Below, in pieces: positions 26,461 to 29,829 of a stretch of 64,000 nt of DNA (position 1 is its first letter; each line of letters begins with the position of its first letter). The notes beneath the pieces are model-generated. The model was not told the origin of the DNA. It did no database searches and saw nothing but the letters and a program-made list of their open reading frames with translations. The position numbers and the translations under genes were made by a program. This stretch comes from Halocafeteria seosinensis. Taxonomy: Eukaryota; Sar; Bigyra; Bicosoecida. The stretch lies in assembly GCA_001687465.1 (NCBI GenBank), contig LVLI01000353.1, positions 1 through 64,000 of the forward strand, read 5' to 3'.

Positions 26461-27115
26461 TGATAGCGAAATCGACATAAGAAAATCTATCAGGATCGAA
26501 GCGCTTGAAGACGTGACGGTGGATGCTGTGGAGGATTTTACACTCACTGCAAATACTATAGACTTTTTGGTTGCTGGAGGTACGACAGCAGGGGTCAAAA
26601 TAGAGAGCGCGACACAAGCGACATCAGCATCCGCAAGCATTGACATTTCTACAAATGGTGAAGGGGACATGATGTTCACAATTTCCGAATCGACAGGGAC
26701 TTCTGTTTCCCCGGGGGTCTTCAAGATCATTACCACTATACCTGCTAGTACAGCCAACGAGAGAGGCAGGATAAAACTTGGAAGTGATGAAATGGAAGGA
26801 TTCACCGAGTTATGGACGGTCGTTGCTTCGTTTGCAGACGGGAGGGAGCTTGTCGACGGAGAGCAATTCCACGACAGGATTTCTCTCAGTGAGCCGGACT
26901 TCTCAACTATGAATGCTTCAAGAGACATGATTTTCACACAGCTCCCATTCACCCCAGGGATAGTCTCATCGGCAACCGTGAACACGGCCTTCAGCGGCGG
27001 TGGTTCCGGTATCGATCTATACCTCACTAACCCGACAGACACGCCTATCAATATAGAAACTGGGCAGGGTGTGGTCTTCTTGCAAATTATACGGATGACT
27101 GATGGTAGCTCGTAG
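2..27115 (+). CDS. Giant Gly/Ser/Thr-rich beta-solenoid-like repeat protein A (5' end outside window)
   Basis: The frame is open from the first bases, so the true start lies upstream; 9037 codons are visible without an intron, ending at TAG 27113-27115. Nearly all of it is a repeat of 14-18 residues. The pattern is roughly G-x-[ST]-G-x-(ILV)-x-(ILV)-x-[ST]-G-x-[SA]-x-x-G: a short strand of alternating hydrophobics followed by a small-residue turn. Pro and aromatic residues are rare, and Cys recurs in the turn (SNCG, TVCG). From about 26461 the repeat stops and a non-repetitive neck and cap of about 217 residues follows. I infer a long, rigid, beta-solenoid-like rod, perhaps an extracellular or surface fibre. 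I do not recognise a named family. N-terminal signals cannot be seen. The gene lies tail-to-tail with a related giant gene 20 kb away. Confidence 0.85.
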   Translation, partial: SGNTGMIHIKTGSTNNGDSGNIVFSSGQSNDGSSGSLTFGTGVSTDGESGYVSLSTGKADSANSGYILLATGDAEEGDSGGISLLVGRSTSGNGGSVIIRAGSAVDAGHSGGHVEISSGGGNCGGSGQVTLQSSDSLESGNTGSLKINSGATVCGTSGSFSIQSGRSNCGSSGSIAITTGNAEAGVSGQITLKTGCSSEGASGSLSLLVGATTQGNGGSIVIAAGSATDSGGKGGSIEFHSGGGNEGDSGEVTMRTSDVGIEGSTGDIDIASGSTNVGNSGWILVRSGSAATGNTGTVTLNTGKSECGSSGAFLSKTGNSIGGNSGGFSFTTGNGRKSGSISLISGDACSGPSGGIVLQVGASSMNDGGSVIINAGCSQGSTSQGGSISLTTGGGNAGGSGDIDMRTADTQGSGDTGNLQLTTGNAQSGNTGMIHIKTGSTNNGDSGNIVFSSGQSNDGSSGSLTFGTGVSTDGESGYVSLSTGKADSANSGYILLATGDAEEGDAGGISLLVGRSTSGNGGSVIIRAGSAVDAGHSGGHVEISSGGGNSGGSGTASFKSSDSNGVGDSGSVEIFSGDALCGNTGSLLLFSGDAWDDSGNVSLLSGSSCEGSSGQMDISSGNANVLRSGDVHVRTGSAGACSGELLFTTGNADGASGSISIVAGSSNVGNGGRVAIKGGTSSSGSGGYVHLLTADLTSGPSGAISILTGSSTGSGARSGAVTIASGEANHSSGNITIETGKSSASKTGNLRVQSGDGHTESGYLLMKSGKSNVGNSGPISVITGLSCCGRSGHILLSTGDANTNSGGVSILVGSSTSSNGGAVRIIAGNSNNGAGGSIDVSSGQGNLSSGNVSVGSASAANTGRLEIRSGDASHASGGISVASGNANTSLTGSITINSGSSKSGDSGALFLITGSSESASSGNIELASGLSCGGLSGSISFASGNARLSSGSVTLRVGDSYCGQGGTITIHAGNANSSLPGGRIRIQTGASENGNSGSVSIRTGKSNTKNSGYLLFASGGSSSGKSGAISQVTGEAGSCSGRLLLATGNSKDSSGSLIFSTGKSNCGDSGSISLLVGLSDTNQGGDVFVQAGNSVSGRGGNVFVSSGASNKQSGTVSIESSTSTNGNTGRVLIATGLSGGMKSGQLEIASGTANSGNSGSITIKTGQSNTKTSGSTTVSTGDSTSGCSGSVSIITGSSDASCSGSIFLQTGNANTAAGSISLLVGDSQSSSGGCVVIKAGLVTDGNQRGGSILISSGGSNLGGSGRISMRSADTHGTGDTGNFLVQTGNAETGDTGLIHITTGSTNGGDSGNILFNSGESNDGSSGSLTIGTGSTTSGDSGYLTLSTGKSDTGNSGYILLATGDAEGGDAGGISLLVGKSTKGNGGSVIVRAGSSSDTGHAGGDLLISSGGGNSGGSGQAILRTASSSGCGNSGSLQLLSGDTLTGDTGNVKLATGTTNEGNSGALVLASGESVSGSTGKITFSTGSSAEGNSGSLMWSTGESNTQDSGSILVQTGSSCEGETGSISLVVGHSTEGTGGAVVLRAGTSTCAKGGLVDIVSGTSCSGTSGTVTISTGLSTCGASGGLFVASGTSKATSGAMSISTGSSTENNSGKLSLRTGNASASTSGYILFRTGNSAQGSGALSVLTGVSSDGYSGEILLETGCALASNGASGYIRMRTGCSQTNSGGITLATGDVPNGEQSGSMSMMSGNSHSGHSGSLQLRSGQANSGDSGSITVATGESCSSNSGVVTIETGESFVRSGSIEVGTGASTGSASGDISMTSGSATCRSGSVSLVVGDANTGDTGNIEITAGTVTNGDGNGGSVTLRSGDASNGSSGSVEVRSGGVSGAGDSGSFIVGTGSTPDGNSGSISIVGGDSNVGDTGMISIGSGKTNEGVSGSISVYSGVACDGQSGSLYLFTGCAIAGKSGSARLMTGSSTCGDSGSISITAGEATDGNGGGVFIAAGPSTGSSGKGGSVTIQGGRSCQGHSGSLSLRTLDSLVSGNSGYLRIGTGDAATGSSGSISLWTGLVTDGSSGGFLLSSGEATCGNSGYIALLTGGAETDTGSISLVVGTSSKGNGGSILVRAGTAQASDGKGGSVSISSGGGEHGDSGDAYVATGSVSEDGKSGVLVLSSGSTSTGNTGYAKLVTGDANEGDSGMLRISSGESISGNSGQIDINSGSVTSGDSGYLSLATGTSENGDSGYMLLQTGQSNCGRSGGISFLVGKSTAGNGGDVALKAGTAIAAGCSGGSILIKTGCSRSGNSGRLEFVTGSGGCSGASGTIALSSGLACTGASGSLLLASGRSESGASGTMSLLTGVAENGNSGAFVAFTGTACQRTGSMELSTGSTTSGSSGSILAGTGSGQNRSGSLSILVGTSCGTGGNMFIGAGRVEGLGGKGGSAQLVSGSATNGESGQISILTGDVTQAGNTGSIVMRSGSSNNGSTGSVSIFSGSSSSGDSGRLTLRTGSLNDGESGPITLQTGTTKTGNSGAVSFLSGSTNGRSGSLTFSSGDSNVGPSGSISLSSGASVSANSGKIVFTAGSAWGVGGRISISSGTGQGVSRSGGIGVTTGDSNLGASGAISLTTGKSEGDSSGAITFITGDSPNGGNSGQIMLSSGAGNSGKSGAILILSGNANTSTGSISVLVGHAENEGGDIVFQAGGSSEEDGGSVAITSGGSNSGSSGSISLVSLASLGSTGGTTIKSGESTEGNSGSMLLSSGKAASGRSGEIKLKTGSSNCGSSGTISLETGCSIEGTSGSLNYVTGSSCSGSSGHIALISGNADNGKSGSLSLNVGTVNSGDGGKIWVTAGDSSGENSEGGGITFMSGGSADGDSGSISLLTGKILQSGNSGMFSATTGNAQGGNSGSVLVRTGKASLGASGSLTMYSGDANEGDSGGISITTGITDSGSSGSIVLGSGDSNSGNSGALRLVTGDSSAGGAGDISVLVGSSGNGNGGSITIKGGTSKAICGNGGAISILSGKGGSGGRSGDISLATDSASCQGSGSLSIYSGLSELDSSGYITISSGKSCSGRTGSVQISSGVGNERSGAIIIHSGNGQQSTGAIGVHTGKSNSASSGSIALSTGNANSGKSGSMLIKTGCSNCGSTGAITLSVGTSRSGNGGEILLDSGKSDIGGSGDVSILSGGSDNGDSGKISVQTGNAIEGFSGSLVFASGSAKSGDSGKVSISAGSSTSGNSGGIHLLTGSGNKASGSISLHVGSSNSSGGSIVLHAGCTKCANGGSVQITSGGSEEKNSGSIILSTGVALLGNSGSITSVTGTSDNGASGAIILGSGCGLSSGDISISSGQGNTNTGKMSLRTGTSCSGNSGSIELKTGDGNCGRSGDILILSGNGNSAAGSISLIAGHSDCGDSGHIVLSGGRSDSSVGRGGSISLFSGASNAGSSGDLHLTTSKGESASGELQLHTSGGQGNSGAIKIQSGDSATMNSGLVLLESGDAHSSSGAIRVSTGSVNEGSSGSLRFLSGNTEDGNSGVLTVSTGVACNGRAGSISLTVGSSSNAAGGEIAISAGASTSGQNKGGSLTMLSGAGTNADSGSIVVGSSKVTGLANSGAISISSGKGNNGDSGPLKLLSGSAVEGDTGDIIIATGHSSCGASGNIVIETGCGNASGSAGSISVLIGKSGSGDGGNIILSAGESSCGNGGTITILTGEVANGGTSGSFSLLTADANVNGDTGSILLSTGTTCSGFTGCIRIVTGSSDTGDTGYMYAATGTAINGKSGAVSIATGVSDDGESGSVRISSGASNGGNSGWILLQTGGAESGASGGVSISVGNSGCGSGGSIFLRAGNGQGNADGGAVVLETGESAQSNSGSLKLSTADQSLATSGSLVIESGTSSSADSGSVLMQTGKANGRSGAFSLFTGSSTSNRSGNLAFYTGGTNSGLSGVLTARTGTSIEGSSGYLLLQTGSATSGEGGSISLLVSSGANGGSIHISAGNASGSGGNGGSVLVQSGGGNGDGSGAVSIMSADVSHCGTTGSLEIRTGKTLDGNTGIVTVSSGSSQSGTTGYISFASGTSSNGGSGQVTISTGATTEGSSGSLELTTGRTNSGNSGFILISTGDSVEGIGGSISFVAGNSKVQEGGSIFGAAGVSNDATVGGSIEFRSGKSLLGCSGGIGIRTGSGKISSGNAILKTGEADNGNSGSFSIFSGTASSSSGHLDLRSGDASSGDSGYILLSTGRSNCASSGGISILGGKACGAGGSIELHAGNSKSMSGGFVSISTGSGCQGSSGSISIATSSATKRTGSLILSTGVSEEQNSGEILVQSGQATEGNSGNIAIRTGAACETTGSIILSSGNSASGSSGSISILGGDGSCSGSRVSIIAGFSGGPNSTGGKIRIVAGKSKCSSSGPITFSTFNSQSSTNSGGILFSTGRSCSGTSGHLSFSTGDGVNMGNSGLIVIHSGMSQGGDTGAIDLSTGKATLASGDMKIATGESNCGNSGHVSILTGSACGRSGGISMIAGASSSSTGGSIVIEAGSTTSTTHSGGAIDLHGGAADGVGLSSGNVSVQSGCSIGGSSGSVNILTGNAADASGRLFIRTGAANKHSGSLSITTGASTAGDTGGVVVLSGMAGNNSGDILLATGTANNGRSGSLSILTGRSSNGASGHVAVIAGDANNGLGGSISLLAGSSQNHAATGGAVTIITGNGCSDSGAIQIESHCMFSGSSGSITLRSGGLSQGATGQLAVSSGGSNSGSSGNILVSSGEAGNDSGSITLNTGAANEGSSGALVLSVGESNEGNTGFLLMRTGSACKASGSISLVAGSSNGAGGNFLIKAGDSGGEENGGAIILASGNANFGQSGKISLSTGSSSSAGSSGEATIKTGNSVSGVSGSISVVTGRSNSGDTGSVDIATGASNCAESGALLLYSGDSNQSDSGGLLLSSGTSSNGNSGYIALVTGSARHRTGAISIVVGESEVDDGGVISIRAGNSNGVNAKGGSVSVVSGSSLNGNSGSIELRTRTSKSGNSGRVAFSTGSSCQGSSGSLSFISGNAAQRNSGSIHVQSGSTVSGTSGNIRIATGRALQSGSISAMTGAANEESGDIVLSSGSASNSGSVSIVAGVGNSMGGNVVLMSGSSNGQSGFVNVITGSGGAGKSGELSLFSGRGSVATGNIRMFSGESQEGNSGYVKIFTGCAHDGKSGSFDIATGNSNDDHSGYIKLSTGSGTKSSGSISLLAGIANTNAGSIVMSGGDSLSAAGLGGSIEIVSGKGEAASGMLEFSTAKGGNSGTSGLVVLRTGSSTSGNSGSVSVFTGQSNCQRSGHVHIGSGNGKEQGSGSLTLASGDAEAKFSGSISISTGNACSGASGSILYGSGGSTSGPSGSISLLSGASNGGNTGSVTIKTGKTSTEAETGDITVSTGQSPLGISGGMTLRTGCADSWSGSLSVSTGSSAENSGYLYFSTGNSNNGNSGAVDVTTGAASCRGSGAISLSTGSGHNTGKLVLETGVSNKRSGSIYVSSGNAGMSTGMVKILTGKSDSASSGNVILATGNSNTGQSGGVAIKSGKGNTSGELELRSGDSNSGNSGSLRMHSGSSNNGASGSISILTGKAQGATGGLEMITGTSALSDSGYIEVQTGTGNKSGRLSFSTGNASSGNTGYIAIVTGDSEVETTGSISITVGQANAGKGGDVHISAGSSSDPSSGGGRITVISGGGNSGGSGDVSIRTANALHEGDTGTVVLSTGNTNTGNTGSITLRSGMTTSGDTGDLIFSSGTSKKGNSGTLTLGTGATTNGDSGRLSIRSGQANNGNSGYLLLATGSANGGSGGSISMLVGSSTVGNGGDVYISAGSSTDVDARGGNIQIISGGGNTGGSGSLSIVSADTNAGTSGSFTLRSGSSNTGNSGGLVLHTGNAATGNSGTLSMTTGMSNFGSSGKVVLATGGSCNGMTGSIDMSTGAASSGGSGRILVRTGDSNSSSSGSISMVTGTSNKKTGGLTFSSGDGSENSGILVVSTGKSICGNSGMITIATGKSAGTGASGNIAMSSGETNQGSSGSISILSGSSASANSGDIVLSTGAAPNGKAGSILLGTAAGGDGRAGGFSLVSGLSSNGNGAHVVIFAGSTLDMDGTGGSVSISSGGGSCGDSGGLVLETADAHAVSGIISVSTGMSENNSGALTLGTGIAHSGTSGGISIFTGVSNIGHSGVIDIFSGDASSGASGKIEVLTGSSCSGNSGSILIKSGEANSGSSGSLSLLAGNGNSGGSVDVRAGMGNNGDGGYVAVISGSSCSGNTGSISLVTADTESNASSGLVNIRSGNAGGASGRITMETGNAEANSGHIRFETGTSVSGASGSISMFTGKSDGDSESGAINLTTGNANGKSGSLNISSGNSLTGNSGGITISVGSSSSGMGGSISISTGESNAENSGRVVLLSGNSECGRSGTIVMTSGSSNASTSGAILVATGASCSGASGSFEYATGESQHGSSGELTVRSGNGMSSGSISLVSGDSEADSGKLALGTGTSDGSNAGSIRISTGTANCGRSGSISVVVGRSTNGNGGIVSIRAGSSHKLKGGSVSISSGASPTDSGDLLLHSASSNAGGNSGALSIFSGDASTGDTGSLTLQTGSSSCGSTGSFDVISGSTNVGNSGMIRIETGAANQAKSGGIRLRTGATSCGNAGHIHIATGSSKTAVGGTFSLLAGSSETARGGDVIVAAGSSSDPDAQGGNVRITSGGGNAGDSGAITIYSPDALSTGNTGQILLSTGDANSGDTGAIIFRSGVTTLGDSGEVMLSSGMSCGGNSGTLTLGTGATTNGDSGRIVLQSGSTNNGNAGFILIGSGQATNGIGGSISLLVGSSDSGSGGNVYVAAGSSSDSTAAGGSIQILSGGGDSGGSGDISIESSSATIEGSTGAILLSSGDTCSGNTGSIILRSGLTSAGDSGEVMLSSGISLMGNSGRLTLGTGASTDGDSGRIILHSGGANNGNAGYIVIGTGKAQCGVGGSISILVGSSGSGNGGNINLSAGSSCERGGGIVLASGEGETFSGAISIFTGKSNSSGSGGLAIGTGISAKESGSVQIDTGTSNGDSGLILISSGDSDTGVSGEVTVKTGGGCKQSGLISIRSGESNLVNSGSIILATGNANSGRSGNLIISVGRGNENGGSIRIEAGASTGGNGGGISITSGNGVSSGKVFIASGNSSCGNSGSLSIVSGEAENVSGSITFRSGDADKDSGSLDISSGAAQSGNSGFILLATGPSNCGIAGSLSIVTGSSQNKGSSIYIRAGETNSSTHEGGSISLITGDSVGGTTGSLTLRTSGNTASMDSGEIGLVSGRVNEGNSGYIAIYSGLTNCGTSGTISVTTGLSTSGNTGGITIATGVTTEGDSGSATLRTGKSTSGNSGNVLISTGEGINTGSISVVVGSATTNGGSLAVMAGSATGSDGIGGAITIASGSGTATSGFIDIESGKAHDSSGSLSVETGAANNGDSGDISIGTGNSNSGKSGSILLSVGDSNHGGVGAVQFQTGTANAGDSGSVKFVVGDSDSGNSGSLIFVTGKSNSADSGSIRVITGNSDSGNSGSISLLGGLAENGNGGDIFLSAGRSEAGRGGDATIFTGLGSNGDSGALSLISATADGNSGRLSLTTGKSAQESTGNIVMASGTSGTDSGTVSILTGGANGDSGSITLSTGSSNSAMSGGISLFSGGADSSGSVVIRSGNANVGGGGSIELETGESSLSSSGGISIRTGDVDVAGASGNILFSTGSSCDGDTGGFTASTGSTNIGNSGALEVRSGMAQCGSSGFIILQTGDSRSGESGGLSFVSGASNAGEGGGIVLSAGSSVACGSGGSIDFFSGSACNGETGSLTIVTAASNLANTGHILLSTGNAITGSSGHVVLSTGSSKHGESGGVTITTGDVTASNAAAGDFDWEAGSSSKGTGGSILLTGGSGNRGGSVSIIAGVACSSSGIGGCIAFETGRNNDGMSGELLLLTGDGCSSGSITLATGTASTDISGSITVSTGNSGNEGAAGGIELQAGNSIDNTGAGGGITVRAGKSSTQADGGDIEIVGGGSTSGNGGSVRLQAGNSVHHDGGDLSIASGSGNTESGSIDIRSGDANSSGFLALVSGKSSGTSGSISLITGSSSTGSSGDIILSTGSASVASGSISLFAGESNGDGGALVLQSGRSNTGTSGEVIIASRNGQCSGSIEIRTGSSDVSSGFVDISTGDSNGAAGSISITVGSAKDKAGDVVIRAGDASSGSDYNGGSVSIIAGKGPSAATKRSGVVRIETSSSISGDSGKVTLATGNSDGVSNGSGAITLQTGVGTGSSGNIHLLVGDSNANGGCIILSAGKSVRSGTGGTVLIQGGSSSSGNGGYVILSAGSGSANGGAISIQSGASNFALSGSVHVLTGDACEGSSGDIDIGTGRATSGRSGDVQFTTGDSSGGNSGELVLASGKASSADAHGGSISIVVGASGNNARGGNLLLQSGKGGSHSGSLSMITGNGGNTGSIVFSSGQANKQSGKLAFSTGKSNCGTSGDIVMNIGTSVNGNGGNFLVTLGSAETGNGGSISLLSGDGNRGGDIVVSAGDGTSNDGGGVTISSGSSNSGKSGDIDIFTGDGSDGSSGSIILSTGSATTCGRAGGLSLITHGAENGNSGSLVLSVGRSFNSNGGFISLNAGSSTGGNGGTVSLIGGKGENMGGHVVLASGEANGDTALSGLIQVQSGEGTNGADSGNVVLQTGSGVNSGSISIISGKGNEMSGHLRFATGAATNGDSGSLVFVAGEATASGSGGHISLLAGSSNLGDGGMIVLSGGESAAADGGGGDIMLFAAGNTQAGGSISIVAGSSDSNPSSNAGNVYISAGEHNGANAGRVLLTTLGGDSEIDIRKSIRIEALEDVTVDAVEDFTLTANTIDFLVAGGTTAGVKIESATQATSASASIDISTNGEGDMMFTISESTGTSVSPGVFKIITTIPASTANERGRIKLGSDEMEGFTELWTVVASFADGRELVDGEQFHDRISLSEPDFSTMNASRDMIFTQLPFTPGIVSSATVNTAFSGGGSGIDLYLTNPTDTPINIETGQGVVFLQIIRMTDGSS
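1282..1648 (+). repeat. Direct repeat, copy 2 of the 1281-bp duplication in giant gene A
   Basis: Partner of 1-367. After position 1648 the two copies diverge abruptly, reading AAATTGTGGG in the first and AAATAGTGGT in the second. That marks the right edge of the recently shared segment. Confidence 0.9.
26461..27112 (+). other. Neck and C-terminal cap domain of giant protein A
   Basis: The Gly/Ser repeat is replaced by about 217 residues of ordinary composition. The first part (IDIRKSIRIEA, DVTVDA, DFTLTA, GVKIES, IDIST) still alternates hydrophobic and polar residues and looks like a capped beta-helix neck. The rest holds charged and aromatic residues, a Trp (ELWTVVASF) and a final beta-rich stretch with YLTNPTDTP. 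There is no transmembrane helix or GPI-type hydrophobic tail. The neck resembles the neck of the second giant protein, but the cap does not. Its function is unknown; it could terminate or anchor the fibre. Confidence 0.6.
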
Positions 27116-27413
27116 ACATAACCCATAGACCGCACCCGGCAAGATTACAGCTATGGTAGAACTCGGGTACATACATTATAGTTACCACCATGATATTTGT
27201 ATACCACTTCTTGTTTGTTATTGGTGCTTACCGAACAAAGAATAATGACATCCTTTGTTTACATGGAAATCTCAGATCTGCTTTTCACTGAATCATTGGA
27301 GCACTTCACAAATGCACTCTGCCATTATCCCTAGTGTTAGTGTTTTGTGTCGAAGCAGGGTCATTCGCTGTCTTCAAGTTCACTGTTGCACAGCATTTGT
27401 ATGTATCGTACGG

Positions 27414-28202
27414 ATGGAGGTATCAGTCCCTTCCGGTCTGGTGAACGACAAGAGCACCCATGACGAGGAGTGTTATGAGGGTGGAAGACAAATAGCGCAA
27501 TGGGTGTATAATAGTGGGATCCTCGTAGAGCTTCCAGTCATTGTGCATCATCGAGAATCCATCCCACACCTTCTCACAGGTGCGCCCTCCTCCTCGTCTT
27601 CAGTACATGATGAGGGTGGTGCTCCAGGAGCAGCAGAGACGAGACGATTGCTCTGGACGATTGCGTCGGATCTCTCCATGGCACAAGACAATGGCACTGC
27701 CGAGGAAGTGGCTGTGGACGATGATAATAAGTATGCGCGGTATTTAAAAAGTGACGACTGGAAGGTGGCTGTCCCTGAGGCATCCTCGGGGAAACGGAAC
27801 CAAGGGTGTTTGGCTCTTCGCCTTCGGTCCTCGGACCCCTTCGCACCCAGCACCATAAGTGGCAAGTATCGATTGCGGGGATCCAACTTCTTGTTACGAG
27901 TGCCGAAAAACAGGCAAACAACGTCAGCCAAGGCGGTACTCCACAAGAGGATACCGGGAAGAATAGAGTTTAATAGACCAATGGATGCCGTCTACCTCAT
28001 CTCGAGAGGAGAGGGAGAGAAAACTACTTCCTCTGATACAAATTCTACGATGGCCACATCTGCTGAGGGAGTGGAAATAGAGCAAAAGAAAGATCAACAA
28101 AGCATACCGATCCAATCATTGCCGAACACCCTTTGCTTGAGCCGATTTCCTCGGGACTACTGGAATCACGCAACTTCCAAAACCTCAGCCTCTCATAGCT
28201 GA
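27414..28202 (+). CDS. Hypothetical protein, weak TFIIIC tau95/GTF3C5-like N-terminal signature
   Basis: Single open frame of 262 residues from the ATG at 27414; the frame stays open upstream, but the earlier start there is TTG. Visible features are a VSVPSGLV start, a low-complexity SSSSS stretch near residue 65, and a central segment LALRLRSSDPFAP followed by NFLLRVPKN. In the TFIIIC subunit called tau95, Sfc1 or GTF3C5, the N-terminal region has the order 'YPG.V', then 'LrFRPeDP', then 'NLLLki', so this may be a fragment of that family. If so, the C-terminal part is missing and no continuing exon is evident downstream. The tail is hydrophilic. It could equally be an unrelated lineage-specific gene. 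It sits 298 bp after the giant gene on the same strand. Confidence 0.45.
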   Translation: MEVSVPSGLVNDKSTHDEECYEGGRQIAQWVYNSGILVELPVIVHHRESIPHLLTGAPSSSSSVHDEGGAPGAAETRRLLWTIASDLSMAQDNGTAEEVAVDDDNKYARYLKSDDWKVAVPEASSGKRNQGCLALRLRSSDPFAPSTISGKYRLRGSNFLLRVPKNRQTTSAKAVLHKRIPGRIEFNRPMDAVYLISRGEGEKTTSSDTNSTMATSAEGVEIEQKKDQQSIPIQSLPNTLCLSRFPRDYWNHATSKTSASHS

Positions 28203-29155
28203 GTTTGGAAGCAATATAATGGTAGTGACGATCCTTTTTCGGGGTTGGGTAGCGCCTAAATGCAATGCTCCCTCTACCCCTTTCATACACATACGCAGGG
28301 AGCGATGAATCGGATAAACTGTACATTGTGGAATGACTTATGGATACACGAAGGTAAACAACACCTCTAAAATCAGACTTGCCCCCTAAGTCGCCTTCAA
28401 GGCTCGTGTTCTGGGTAGAAGTTTAGTTAGCCCTCAGTAGCGGACATAGATAGATATTGAATCGGTATGAGAGCATATACACCAACAAAGAATGGACGGC
28501 GTACTCACACTACCATATCACACTGTATTCCAGAGATCCCAACGTCCGTTTAGAACGTGGAAACGCAGGTGAAGTGCAACTTTAGATACGGCTTCGAAAT
28601 TTACAACAAAGATACGAAGTTATTCCGCATTGAATGACGACGGCACGAGATACTAGAATAAACGCAATTATTTTCAAGCACGTGTTGTTGTAGTGAACAA
28701 TAACCGGAAGGAATCAAATTTTTCTCTGCAGACAGCCGAGTAAGTACATCAGCCAAGTTTTACAAGAACGTATTGAATGACAACAACTACTGGTACTGTA
28801 GTATCATCTGGGACGCAACAAGGTGCATATTAACTGTTGCATACATAATGGTCAAGAGATACCAAGAATTATAACCTTAAACTACTTGTTCGAGTATATG
28901 TAGGGTGAGACGCCATGGAAATTTTTGTAACACTGGGAAGACTTGAACCTGCGTTGATACATGCTACGCTAGCCCACAAAGTAAGGTGTGTCTTCCGGCT
29001 GTTAGGCATCACGAATCAAGGTGGCTTGTATGTAGCTTACCATAAAGGCGAACCTTTAGAGGGAACGTCGTACCTCTTGAAGTGCGGTGTGGCACAATTT
29101 ACGTAATGAAGAAACGGCTTTGGAGAAACCCAAGTCCAAGCCCTTTCGTATTTGA
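28203..29155. other. Intergenic region with no recognisable gene
   Basis: No open frame above about 63 codons has a recognisable domain, and no RNA gene is evident. A 63-codon frame near 28915-29106 looks incidental. The sequence is not obviously repetitive. Confidence 0.5.
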
Positions 29156-29829
29156 TCACTCTGTTGAGTCCTTGCGGGGTTCTCTCCGCGATTTCCTCTT
29201 GGAATTCGAGACTCGTCGCACGGCGCAGTGTCCAATACCGTACTCAACACCACGCCGCACCAAAAACTCTTCCACATTATCACTCGTCACAGTGTGAATA
29301 CGTCCGTAGCCTAATCGTCTTTCTTTCTCTACAACCATTAGACTCTTACGGACACCTGTCTTCATGGCTGTCATCGCACGTCAGATTACCGGGCTATGCC
29401 GAGTAAGAGACCCTTGTGGACGCGCTAAAACCTTGACATGACGCTCGTGGTAGACACAAAACTGCCCACCAAAACATTCGGAGTCGGAGTTCAGAGCAAT
29501 TAGATTCGTTAAGTTTGCATGAGGCTCATCGCAATGGAAAGCGATATTTGTGCCGTGAATCGGTCCTTCCGTTCTCCTTAAGATGATTATTGGATCGGAC
29601 GACGGAGGCAGTCGTTGCAGTGCCCGCACACTGTTGCCCTTTTTTGCTTCTTCTCCATGCCTTGGAAGAGTGAGTAGCGGAGTGCGGTTGATATAAACGC
29701 CTGTATGTCATGCTCTTCTTGGGAAGCGTGAGCCTTCCAAATGAAGTCGAGAAAGGCTCCAAGAAAGTCAAAATGACTCCTGGGCAACACCCCGCAGCAA
29801 TTTTTATTTGGAGGGTTCTCACCATGCAT
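29156..29829 (-). pseudogene. 2OG-Fe(II) oxygenase-like pseudogene (one frameshift, one in-frame stop)
   Basis: Three consecutive minus-strand pieces read as one protein of the double-stranded beta-helix oxygenase type (prolyl-4-hydroxylase-like). The first piece (29829 down to about 29630) ends MEKKQKRATV. The second (29629-29381) carries the iron-binding HxD motif as FHCDE, then LIALN, a GGQFCVYH segment and RPQGSLTRH. The third (29374-29156) continues in the frame of the second with TAMKTGVRKSL, which fits the family's 'G.R.SL' strand after the distal His. Two lesions break it: an extra dinucleotide in CACAC at 29627-29631 shifts frame, and TGA at 29381-29383 falls at or next to where the distal His is expected. 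The family assignment rests on motif order only. Sequencing error is an alternative to decay. Confidence 0.5.

Noticed and set aside
27255-27413. Upstream extension of the 27414 gene from a TTG start
   Set aside because: TTG is an unlikely eukaryotic start and the added residues show no domain; the first ATG downstream that begins a hydrophilic protein is preferred.
28930-29010. tRNA-like T-arm on the minus strand (GGTTCAAGTC)
   Set aside because: A 76-nt span can be drawn, but the acceptor and T stems contain mismatches and there is no proper D-arm or anticodon loop.
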